From Chrysoporthe austroafricana (Eukaryota > Ascomycota > Sordariomycetes > Diaporthales > Cryphonectriaceae): a DNA stretch of 64,000 nucleotides. Both the position numbers and the translations under genes were made by a program. Below, in pieces: positions 22,751 to 31,643 of this stretch. Numbering within the stretch: the stretch's first letter is position 1; every line of letters starts with the position of its first letter. The DNA lies in NCBI GenBank assembly GCA_001051155.2, contig JYIP02000005.1, positions 1,302,001 through 1,366,000 of the forward strand, given 5' to 3'. Under the pieces are notes generated by a model that worked only from the letters and a program-made list of their open reading frames with translations, did not search any database and was not told the DNA's origin.

Positions 22751-23705
22751 ATGGCTCCGGGAATGTCCCTCTACTCCGTCAATGCCATCCTCATCCTCTC
22801 GACTGTAAGCAACCTCCCGCCGCGCCCCCGGTCGAGCATGCACCTTCGCGGCCTCCAGTGAAGTTGGCGGTTGTAACGACCGGTGCCTTCGCCTCTAGTT
22901 TCGTGAGCTGACCTGGACATTCAGGAGGATGGATCTAGATTATACGCGAAAGTGAGCAAGCAATCCGACACTCGAAGCCGGCCGACGCGACTCTGCCGTT
23001 GAACATCCGGGCGGTCTACCACAACACAAGCTTACAAGTCTCCCAGTACTACGACTCCCCACACCATGCTACCCTGCCGGCAGGACAGACTACTCGTGCG
23101 TTGGCTTGAAGCTTTGAAGGTCCAGCGAAGCGCGCAGGCTGACGTTGTGCACAGCAGCATCGAGCAACCCATATCCTGATGTGAAGTCACAAAAGGCCTT
23201 CGAGAAGGCCCTGCTCGAGAAGACCGCAAAACAGACCGGAGACATCTTGCTGTTCGATGGACGGATGTAAGCTCTCCGTACATTGGTATACCCGTGTCGA
23301 GGAACTATACTGATAGCCGCGCGCTCTCTCTTCCTGTATAGCGTCCTCTATAAGTCCGAAAGCGACGTCATGCTCTACCTTGTTGGCAGCGTCGAGGAGA
23401 ACGAAGTCCTGCTGTACAACGCCATCCTCGCCCTGCGTGACTCCCTGCACCTGCTCTTCAAGGCCTCCGTCGACAAGAGGACCATCATCGAGAGCTACGA
23501 CCTCGTGTCCCTCACCGTGGATGAGATCGTCGACGACGGCATCATCCTCGAGACAGACCCCACCATCATCGTCCAGCGCGTGAGCAAGGCGCCGACGCAA
23601 GACGTCGACCTGCGCCGTATCGATCCCTTCAGCGAGCAGGGCGTGAACCATCTGGCACAGCTGGGAAAGAGCAAATTGACGGACTGGTTGCGGCAGGGGT
23701 TGTAA
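22751..23705 (+). CDS. RET3: Coatomer (COPI) zeta subunit
   Basis: Small longin-fold subunit of the COPI coat that drives Golgi-to-ER retrograde traffic. Five exons: 22751-22804, 22925-22951, 23047-23095, 23155-23266 and 23342-23705. Together they encode 201 residues, close to the usual length. The joined protein reads MSLYSVNAILILST-EDGSRLYAK-YYDSPHHATLPAGQ, then the SNPYP segment, FDGRI-VLYKSESDVMLYLVG, and RDSLHLLF. Exon 2 is only 27 nt and exon 3 only 49 nt; the intron density in the first third is high. The start at 22751 is used, though M5 (MSLYSVNA) could serve as well. It converges on SUA5, whose stop lies 201 bp downstream. Confidence 0.93.
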
Positions 23706-23906
23706 AATTTGTGTTATGTTGTCGGTAGGGGGTGCAGGTCCTGCGAAGGAACACGGTCTGGGCGTCTAGATTTCGAGAGAAGGAGTACTGGGAAACATTG
23801 CTTTCGGGAAATCGAATCGTGCTTCAATGACCAAAATTTTCTGGGACAGAGCGAGGTCTATAGAGGCCGAGGTCGGCCTCTGCTGCATCGATGCGTCTAT
23901 CCAGTT

Positions 23907-25367
23907 CTATGCTCTAATTTCCGAGGCAGCCTTGCGCAGACGGTTCATGACGGCCGCTGCTATATCCTCTCTATCCTCAACACCCTCGACAAATATTATA
24001 TCTGCGCCCTTTCTGTCCAGCTCTCTAAGTGCTGAGAAAAGCCCTTGAGCGACCATCTTTGTATCCTGTCCCAAGCCGATGTCGAGGATCTTTGAACCTT
24101 CTATGATCGACGTAGAGATCTTGTAGCTCAGATCTGCAGGGCCGTCCGTCGCCGTGTCTTCCACAATAGCCTCCTCACGAGCGACCTTTTCCCCGGGTAG
24201 CCTCTGCCACCTCTGCGTCCTGACGATACCAACAACACCTTTTTTGTCCTGTATCTCCCTCAGCTCGGCTCGTAAGTCCACGCTCCCCTTCCCGCCCTTC
24301 GCCTCGAAAAGCACCACTCTCGCCCTCGGGCTATAGTGCTTGTATTTCATCCCCGGCGCCCTGGGCCCGGCCCCCCCTTTCTTGCCCTCCTCACTCTCGT
24401 CCTGATACCCCTTCACGACCCCCTCCCACCCCTCCACGCGCCTCAGCTCCTCCAGGCTCACGCCGCCCGGCCTCAACACGACCGGCGGGCCACCGTCCTC
24501 GCACAGCCCGTCGACGACGGTGCTCTCCACGCCCACGTCGCAGCTGCCCCCGTCGAGGATCAGCTCGATGCGCCCGTCCAGGTCGTCCAGCACGTGGGAC
24601 GCCGCGGTAGGGGACGGCTTGGTGCTCGCGTTCGCGGAGGGCGCGGCGAGCGGGGTGTCAGCCAGCTTGATGAGGGTGCGCGCGAGGGGCGAGGCGGGCA
24701 TCCGGGCGCCGAAGGTCGGCAGGCCGGCCGTCACCTCCGGGGCCAGCGGGGAGCGGCCGGGAGAGGAGCGCAGGAGGATGGTGAGGGGTCCGGGCCAGAA
24801 GCGCCGCACCAGCTCCCTGTATATCTCGGGGATGTGCTCTCCGGCGCCGGCTCCAGTCCCGCCTGCCCCGTTCGTGCCGTTCGCAGCACGTTCGTTATGC
24901 TCCTCAGGCCTGAGCAGCCCCCGTAGCATGTCCAGGTCACACACGTGCACGATCAGCGGGTTGTCCGACGGTCTTCCCTTGGCCGCGTAGATCCCCTTCA
25001 CCGCGGCGCTGCGCGTCGCATCTGCCCCCAGGCCGTACACCGTCTCCGTCGGGAAGGCCACGGGGATGTCGCTTTCGCGCAGCACTCGGGCGGCCTCGCG
25101 GAGGGGTGCGAGGGTTGCCTGGGCGGAGGGAGAGGTGGAGATCTCCCAGGTGTCGAGGTTGGAGGCGGATGATGGAGACGAGACGAAGTGCCCCAGATCG
25201 GGACCCGGCGGGACTTTGAGTATCCGTGTCTTCATCTTTGCGGTGTCTCTGGTGGTGGTGTGAACGTAGTGGGTGATGAATGGTGAGGCTGCAACCACTG
25301 AGACGGATCTCGTGAAAGGTCTTGCTGCGCGGTGGAACAGACTATAAATTCGGTGTATTGAAGCCAA
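23907..25367 (-). CDS. SUA5: Threonylcarbamoyl-AMP synthase SUA5
   Basis: Makes threonylcarbamoyl-AMP from threonine, bicarbonate and ATP, the first step of the tRNA t6A37 modification. Single exon, 486 residues. The YrdC-like domain spans about residues 80-290, with VYGLGADAT, AAKGRPSDNPLIVH, FGARMPASPLA, SANASTKPSPT and STVVDG. A linker (MKYKHYSPRARVVLF) leads to the C-terminal Sua5 domain with GQDTKMVAQGLFSALRELD. The first 44 residues are Arg/Ser-rich without acidic residues except one Asp and look like a mitochondrial presequence. A second in-frame ATG at 25235 (M45, MKTRILKVPPG) would give a cytosolic form starting where the conserved sequence begins. Two start sites could thus serve both compartments; that is inference. 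Confidence 0.93.
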   Translation of the reverse strand: MASIHRIYSLFHRAARPFTRSVSVVAASPFITHYVHTTTRDTAKMKTRILKVPPGPDLGHFVSSPSSASNLDTWEISTSPSAQATLAPLREAARVLRESDIPVAFPTETVYGLGADATRSAAVKGIYAAKGRPSDNPLIVHVCDLDMLRGLLRPEEHNERAANGTNGAGGTGAGAGEHIPEIYRELVRRFWPGPLTILLRSSPGRSPLAPEVTAGLPTFGARMPASPLARTLIKLADTPLAAPSANASTKPSPTAASHVLDDLDGRIELILDGGSCDVGVESTVVDGLCEDGGPPVVLRPGGVSLEELRRVEGWEGVVKGYQDESEEGKKGGAGPRAPGMKYKHYSPRARVVLFEAKGGKGSVDLRAELREIQDKKGVVGIVRTQRWQRLPGEKVAREEAIVEDTATDGPADLSYKISTSIIEGSKILDIGLGQDTKMVAQGLFSALRELDRKGADIIFVEGVEDREDIAAAVMNRLRKAASEIRA

Positions 25368-25882
25368 CTTGATAGAATTACGGTTATGCAGCGATGAAAT
25401 GACAATTTTGACTCTTTTTGCATGAGTTGGGGCGGAATGAATGGTTCAAAATGCTGGCCGCCTTTTTTTTTGATATCGAGAGAAAATCTGAGTTGACTCA
25501 TTCTTTGGGGACTACCAATTTTCGAGTGAGCTAAGTGGCGACCTTCAAGCCTACCAGCCAGACACACTACCAACCTCAGTTTTCAGGTGTGATATTAACA
25601 AAATCTCAAAATTCGACACGAATTCTATGTGCTTCAGCCAATTTGAGTGTGCCAACAAGTGCCCTCGAATTCCCTACCCCCGGGGCGCCCTCTGGCTAGG
25701 TTATGAACACCGGCGATCCTTCTTACACATCGTCATCATGTGAGCATTCAATATTTCCAGACTTTGTCCTCCGTAAATATTCAACCAGAAATCCGCCCGC
25801 CATCCATTGTTACCTTCCGCCCGAGCCCAAGATATTTGCAAAAATCCAAAGGTAAATATACCTAGCCGTATCCAAGTATTCC
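25368..25882. other. SUA5 promoter and kinase-gene 3' region
   Basis: A 515-bp spacer between two minus-strand genes. It is AT-richer (T9 run at about 25467) and shows no open frame, RNA gene or repeat worth naming. Confidence 0.4.
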
Positions 25883-28378
25883 TTACCCAAAAGCCTCTCG
25901 TTGCCCGTTCTGCATCTCCCGGATGACCGAGCTCCTGCCTGAACTTCTGACAGGAAGTCCTTGGACGTACTCCCCAGTGAACTTGAGATGGCTCGTCATA
26001 CCCTCCAGGAGCCGGAGGAACTCATCCCTCATCAATTGCCCGCCCTCACCCATCATGACCCTCTCGGACGGCGGCCCAGGCAGCGGCGGCATCGCACGCC
26101 CATCTGCAGCCTGGTAGAATGAATTCATAGACGAAGTAGACTGCGTCCGTCTGCTTGATGTCGTAGTATACTCGGTCTCGCTCATGTTATTGAGACTGTT
26201 GTCCCTGTAGTGGGACGAGGAGCGATTCCCAATCGTCGGTCCCAGCATCATCTGGTCCCCAACGTCCTCGCCTCCAACATAAAGGTACGCATCATCAATG
26301 AACGCATCAGTCGTGCTCAGTTTCCGTCCTCGTGCCCGGTCATCTATAAAGTTCGGCGGCGCTCTCTGGCTCATGATCCCACCGGCCAAATCTGAGTCGT
26401 CCGAGACGTATATCGAGGGTTCCCGGTTCGATGAGGGCAGCGGAACGTACGATGTGTGTCTTTCGAGATCAAATGCACTGCCAACCTCAGAGACTACGTC
26501 CGAATTAGCTGTCGATGGGCGTGGGATGTCACTGGGCATTGAAGGGTCCGGGAGGCTTTCGTCTAGGTCTATCAGGCTGCCCATCGAGATTCGATTGTCC
26601 TGTCGCGAGGCGGTGCGGGGGATCATGAGGTTGTTGCTGCTGAAGTCTTGAGAGAAGCCAACGGGTTCCGTCGAGTGGTGCAACAAAGGCGGGCGGGCAG
26701 ATCCCGGATAACCGTTGCTGTCTTCGTTGAATGGAAAACGGGACATTTCGGGGTTGGCAGAGGCAGGCATCATGACAGGGAATTTCCACTCCTGCGTCTT
26801 CCTGCTGTTCGACGCAATGACCGTTTCCGGATCGCTGTTAGGAGGTCTAGAATAATCCTCGCCGCCGATTTCGTAATCATGCGAACGTCGCGGGCCAACC
26901 TTAATGGTCTCCATGTCAACGAATTTCGACAGGCGCCCGCCATGAAGTGAGGCATCCAAGTCAATCAGAGATTCTCTGACTGTTGCATTGTCCGAGTCGT
27001 CTCGCAGAGGCAGATCCGAAGCTGGTGGAAGCATCGGCCTTCCGTAATACTCCCGAGCGTTCTCTTCATAATTTGATATTGTGTTGGGGTCAAAGACCTT
27101 CTCAAGAGGGGCCCTTATCACCGGAAGGTTCGGTGGTGGGCGCCGCCTCTTGGGTTTGAATGCTTGAGGCGTAGGCTCCCCGAGATCTGAGAGGTCCACC
27201 TGAGAACCATACACGTCGTAGACAGCTTGTGCATCTGTGTTGCTCATAACGCGCTGATCAAAATCGACAGTCGTGCTGAAATTCCATTCATCGTTTGCCA
27301 TGGCGGTGGAAGCCAACTCGGAATTCGGCGGTCCTTGAGCACCTCCCAGCGCAAAAAGCGACTTCCGGCTACCGCCTTGCGATTCCCAAACCCTGAAGGC
27401 CTTCACCAGCATGGCTAACGATGAGGTTGGATGCGTGTGCTCCGTGTTGAAAAGGTAGGGATGGTGCTGGACTTCTTCGATAATAGGTCTCTTGGTTGGA
27501 TCTTCCACCAGACAGAATGAGACGAGATCTTTGAGCTTCTCGGAGTACTTATCTCCTTCTAGCGTCGGAGTGTGCTGTTTGAGATAGCTACCCAACTGGG
27601 TCACATCGACCCCTGCCATGACGTTTGGTGGTAGGCCTGAGGCGATCTCGAAGACCATGGACCCGAAGGCCCAGATGTCAACCTCGACTCCGTAGGATGT
27701 GGAGGAGTCGAAGAGTTCCGGTGCCATCCAGTGCGGTGTCCCTATGAAGGTGGATCGCTTATCAAACCTCGTCTCGATGACGCCCGATACGCCGAAGTCG
27801 CAAAGCTGGACACCGCCGGCCTCGGTGATGAGCACGTTGGCACACTTGATATCTCGGTGGATGATGCCGGCCTTGTGGACCCAGAAGATGGCCTCGGCGA
27901 CTTCTCTCAGGATTGGTATGATCCATTTCTCCTGGAGACCCCCCGGCGCAGTCGGCTTCATCAGCGTGGCCACGCTACCGCCGGCACAATACTCACAGAC
28001 CATCCACATTGACTGGCCCACGGGTAGAGCGTCTAGGACATGGTTGATATTCTTTGCGCCACCCTCGCTGAGCAGTTTGAGGGCATTGATCTCCTTGAGG
28101 AACTCCGAGTACGTGTCTGCTAGCTTAGGGTTGAGCGTATCAGACTCTTCGATATCGATGATCTTAACCGCGACGACCCGGCTTGTCTTCACGTCCGAGG
28201 CCTTGTAGACTCGCCCGAAGCTTCCCTTGCCGATTAGTTCCCGCAGTAAGTACGGAGGGACCTCTCGTCCGGCCTTATTGCATTCCTCCTGCACCACGAC
28301 CTGCATCTTCTTCGCATCCTCGATCGCCTTCTGCTTGGTGACCGAAAAGTCGGCCGCGTATGTTGAGAGGTGTGCCAT
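25883..28378 (-). CDS. STE20 / germinal-centre-kinase family Ser/Thr kinase
   Basis: Single-exon gene of 831 residues. The kinase domain covers about residues 45-310 and is complete: glycine loop IGKGSFGRVYKA, VAIK-type lysine in VVAVKIID, catalytic loop HRDIKCANV, DFGVSG, and activation-loop GTPHWMAPELF. The GTPHWMAPE signature and absence of a PAK-type CRIB domain point to the GCK branch (MST/YSK/Sid1/Kic1 relatives). The 500-residue C-terminal tail is Ser/Pro-rich and disordered, with two repeats of a SLIDLDxSL motif (about residues 470 and 610), then a helical end. In fungi such kinases act in septation, polarity and NDR/MOR pathways. I do not assign a particular orthologue. Confidence 0.9.
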   Translation of the reverse strand: MAHLSTYAADFSVTKQKAIEDAKKMQVVVQEECNKAGREVPPYLLRELIGKGSFGRVYKASDVKTSRVVAVKIIDIEESDTLNPKLADTYSEFLKEINALKLLSEGGAKNINHVLDALPVGQSMWMVCEYCAGGSVATLMKPTAPGGLQEKWIIPILREVAEAIFWVHKAGIIHRDIKCANVLITEAGGVQLCDFGVSGVIETRFDKRSTFIGTPHWMAPELFDSSTSYGVEVDIWAFGSMVFEIASGLPPNVMAGVDVTQLGSYLKQHTPTLEGDKYSEKLKDLVSFCLVEDPTKRPIIEEVQHHPYLFNTEHTHPTSSLAMLVKAFRVWESQGGSRKSLFALGGAQGPPNSELASTAMANDEWNFSTTVDFDQRVMSNTDAQAVYDVYGSQVDLSDLGEPTPQAFKPKRRRPPPNLPVIRAPLEKVFDPNTISNYEENAREYYGRPMLPPASDLPLRDDSDNATVRESLIDLDASLHGGRLSKFVDMETIKVGPRRSHDYEIGGEDYSRPPNSDPETVIASNSRKTQEWKFPVMMPASANPEMSRFPFNEDSNGYPGSARPPLLHHSTEPVGFSQDFSSNNLMIPRTASRQDNRISMGSLIDLDESLPDPSMPSDIPRPSTANSDVVSEVGSAFDLERHTSYVPLPSSNREPSIYVSDDSDLAGGIMSQRAPPNFIDDRARGRKLSTTDAFIDDAYLYVGGEDVGDQMMLGPTIGNRSSSHYRDNSLNNMSETEYTTTSSRRTQSTSSMNSFYQAADGRAMPPLPGPPSERVMMGEGGQLMRDEFLRLLEGMTSHLKFTGEYVQGLPVRSSGRSSVIREMQNGQREAFG

Positions 28379-30265
28379 GACAGCCGGCTGTCAAGGAGGC
28401 CGAAAGCAAACAGAAGCTCAGACCCTATCGCAGCTTGATCTACAGTCGCTAGTGCCAGTCACATAACCTGGCTCTGAGACGGTTTTGTCAAATTGGGGGC
28501 TTCGTCCCCAGACTGTCTCATGGATACTAGCGTAGGTCTAGAGATAAGTTCTCGTGGAACGATCTCACGGCGGTCAGTCTCTTGCAAGACAGCCCTCTTC
28601 TGGCAACAAAGGGAAAGACAAAGTAGAGAAGAAAGTCTGTAGCAGAAAGAGAGATTCCGATCGCGAAGGGCTCAGGAACGAAGTGCCAGTCGTCGGGGGT
28701 CGATATCATGGTATTCCGAAGGCTTCCCCCCGGTCGCCTTGACCTCACGGATATGTCAGCGGGGAGATCTGAAAGCCTGCTCAAGGGCAAAGTCTAAGCC
28801 GCCGGCGCATGACGTTTGTGAGACTTACAGGGTGAGTATATAACGATCTGCCCTGTAGGAGCCCTCAGCCCTATCCGTTTCCTCCCAACTGTGCGGTAAC
28901 GGGACCTTTTCTGCTTATTAAGGGTGGGCCTTTGTCTTAAGGCTGGAGGGGGATACAAATGCCAACTCCACCGACTCTTCCAGTTAGTGGAGACCAGATA
29001 GTGCCAGCACAGCCCTATGCGGCCGCGTAGTGTGACGTTTGCTTTCCTTATATAGCTGTGCTGCGGATGGGGCCTCTGTCGGAGTCAAGACGTGAGTTGC
29101 AGCCTTGGAAGTGAGGTCGAGGAAGGGGTGAGGGTGTCGTATTGCACGTCTCCGTCTCAGAGTCGATGCAGGGTCCAAGCAGGGCTAGAAGACTGCCCAG
29201 CACTGCCCAGCCCAGCACGAGAGGACGCGGCACGCAGGGGTCAAAATGACATCCCTGCGAACCCACCCACAGTGCCACCCCACTTGCGGCTGATGGATCG
29301 ACCCTGGCTTAGGCGTTCACGGCGTTCCACTAAAGTTCTTTCTCGTTGACGACACTGCGCTCACAACCTAACTACCACGCTACGACTCGCCGGGGTAGGT
29401 CAGTAAATCATCTAGCTTTTCAATGCGCCACCTGCAGGTCCTGCTGACGAGGCAATAAATAGTCTCGCCGTACGTTCCGCCTCTCATATTCGCAGCAGTC
29501 ATAACCCCCCCCCCTTTTTAGTGCCACTTTTGGCGCGAATCTATGGGCCTGTAAAGGCCCCCGCGAGGTGAGGCCGAGTTGAAGTTGCATGAAGAATGCG
29601 CGCTCAAGTGCTGATGTTGATGGCAAAAGCTTCTGCACGAGCGAGCCGCTGAGATGTTCCCAAACAGCGGGTGAGAAAGGGATTGGCTAGAGAACAGAAA
29701 TTCAAGCCTGGGTAGAGAGCGGGACAATGGTTCGCGTCTAGTAGTTAACACAAGACGAAGAGCTGGTGTTGCAGAACGTTGGAATAGGCCGACACAGAAT
29801 TCCTCAATGGGCCGATGAGATCAATAGTCTGCGGGCTGACTACATAGGTAGATGCGTGCTTATGCTCGATATTCCGATTCTACCGCTGGGAAGCAAGACG
29901 GACAGATCTGAAAAGGATGCTAATCTAGACTTCCGTCACTAGGGGTCTGCAAATTATCTTATCTAAGATATCTAATACTGCAATCTAACTACCGGCGCAC
30001 TTCAAAGATCGTCTTGTTGTAGGCAGATGGTGCGGGATTCTCTCCGCAAATAACTCGCGCGTCCTTGGTGGCTCTGCCAGCTGACAACCCGGAAGCCATG
30101 AAGGTTCCTTTAGTCGACTGGGACCATCTCGTGTGACAAGCTTCCACGACCTCGGATTTGAGGGATACCGCGACGTGGACCGGTGCCTTGCGGAGAGTAT
30201 GGAGTGTGGCTGGAAATGTTTCTATCCGCTCTCCAGGGAGCTTTAGATACCACCCGCTGGGGTTC
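28379..30265. other. Long intergenic region, no gene recognised
   Basis: About 1.9 kb between the kinase gene start and the 3' end of the DUF7053-like gene. Open frames are short and show no family resemblance. A ten-C run lies at 29505-29514, followed by T5. It must contain the kinase promoter and probably a long 5' UTR. Confidence 0.4.
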
Positions 30266-31006
30266 TCAAGCAGAACTGCCATCGGTTGACGACTCTTCAG
30301 CTTCCTTCCTCAGTCGGTCCACCATCTTTCCATGAATCTTTGAGGCTAGTTTCAAGTCAGCTTGAATGAAACAATCGTTACGCAGTTAGGTTCGATCGCA
30401 GCCTTAGGGGCAGAATCACACACACAAGCAGGGAGGCGTGGAAATGTTACATACCACCACCCTCAGTCTGGCTCTTCACAATACCAATGAGCAGTTTCGA
30501 GCATTTGATATCAGCCTCCTCCACCAGCTCCAGCCCCTCCCCCTCCTCTGCCTCCCGGATCTCCCACAGCGCCTCCATCACCACGTTCAGGGGGCTACGG
30601 ATCCGGCAGAACAGGCCCCGTTCCACATCGGTGAACTCATACTGCGACTCGACGTGACTTCCCCAGATGCCCTGGGGGATGTTCTCAACAATGTCCACGA
30701 TCTTGTAAGACGTCGTCGGACCGATGCCCTTGACCCGGTCCTCTGGGAGCTCAGGGCTGGCCATCTCCTTCTCCAGGAGCTCGTACTTCTGCAGGCAGGG
30801 GTCGCAGCTGATGAAGAACTCCTGGTCGTGGAGCATATCCACACCCTGCTTCCGGGTCACGCCCGGCGGCAGTCTGGTCTTGACCACGACCCTGCTGGTG
30901 GAACTGAACCCTGTGCAGGGGTTAGAGTGTTGATGTCGTGCATGGCGGCCATAGGGCTTATAGGGCCTCGGCCAGCCTTGTGGGACGGGTTCCACTTACA
31001 AGACAT
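30266..31006 (-). CDS. DUF7053-like fungal protein with a 7-nt first exon
   Basis: Exons 31000-31006, 30455-30910 and 30266-30360 sum to 558 nt, 185 residues. The first exon holds only ATG TCT T, then a textbook GTAAGT donor. Joined, the protein starts MSWFSSTSRVVVKTRLPPGV, continues with DMLHDQEFFISCDPCLQKYE, and ends with a helix (KIHGKMVDRLRKEAEES). This layout - beta strand, LHD-helix, internal strands, final amphipathic helix - resembles fungal DUF7053 proteins of the START/SRPBCC-like type, whose role is unknown. The splice joins restore phase perfectly, which supports the model. It is divergently transcribed from the deaminase-domain gene, 637 bp away. Confidence 0.65.
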
Positions 31007-31643
31007 GATGATATCGAAGGACGTAGACAGACGTCGAGAAGCTATGAGGCTAGAGGCATCACTTGCTCGAGGGCAGAATGTCAGTCTGCCGGAGTTTAAG
31101 TAGGTCCAGGCGCCAGTTGAGCTTAGACCCTCCCTCTTGGGACTGATGTAACATCTACTGTATCAAGCCGGGGGAATCAAGCACACCCCTGTCCCGAGTC
31201 ACTCGGCGGATATCTCCTCCGTGCCATACCCGCCTCATCCAAATGCTCTTATATTACAATCCCCGATGACCAGCGACATTCACGAAAGACGATTTCAGCG
31301 AAGCCTTTATCATATGGAGAGCCGCAATGATTACTAGCAAGCTTCCAGCCAGTTCACGTGTGAGCAGATGCTTGTTATGGCGCGGTTCACTGGTGGCAGG
31401 CCTCCCGCAGCGCGGGACCAATTGAGCCAGTCAAATCGCTCCTCGTTGGCGGGCTCGTGCAGGCAAGGGCGTTGGCATCGAGACAGGTCTCACCGTGGAT
31501 TGTTGGCAGAGCTCTGGGATATTTGATAGATGATGGCTGCCTTGAGCCGCCCAGATCAAGTTCTTCCTCTAGTCTCACTGCTATACCTATTCTTTGACGT
31601 ACAGAGCTCCTCAAGAGCGTCAGAAGAACGCTCTTCCCTTGAG
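31007..31643. promoter_or_regulatory. Divergent spacer DUF7053-like / deaminase-domain gene
   Basis: A 637-bp region that must hold both promoters. No distinct motif was recognised. An in-frame ATG at 31530 could extend the deaminase protein by 38 residues. Confidence 0.4.

Noticed and set aside
29048..29278. Minus-strand frames between the kinase and DUF7053-like genes
   Set aside because: Several overlapping short frames in different phases, none protein-like.
30380..30400. GGTTCGATC, a tRNA B-box-like motif
   Set aside because: No A box or cloverleaf around it; it lies inside an intron of the DUF7053-like gene.
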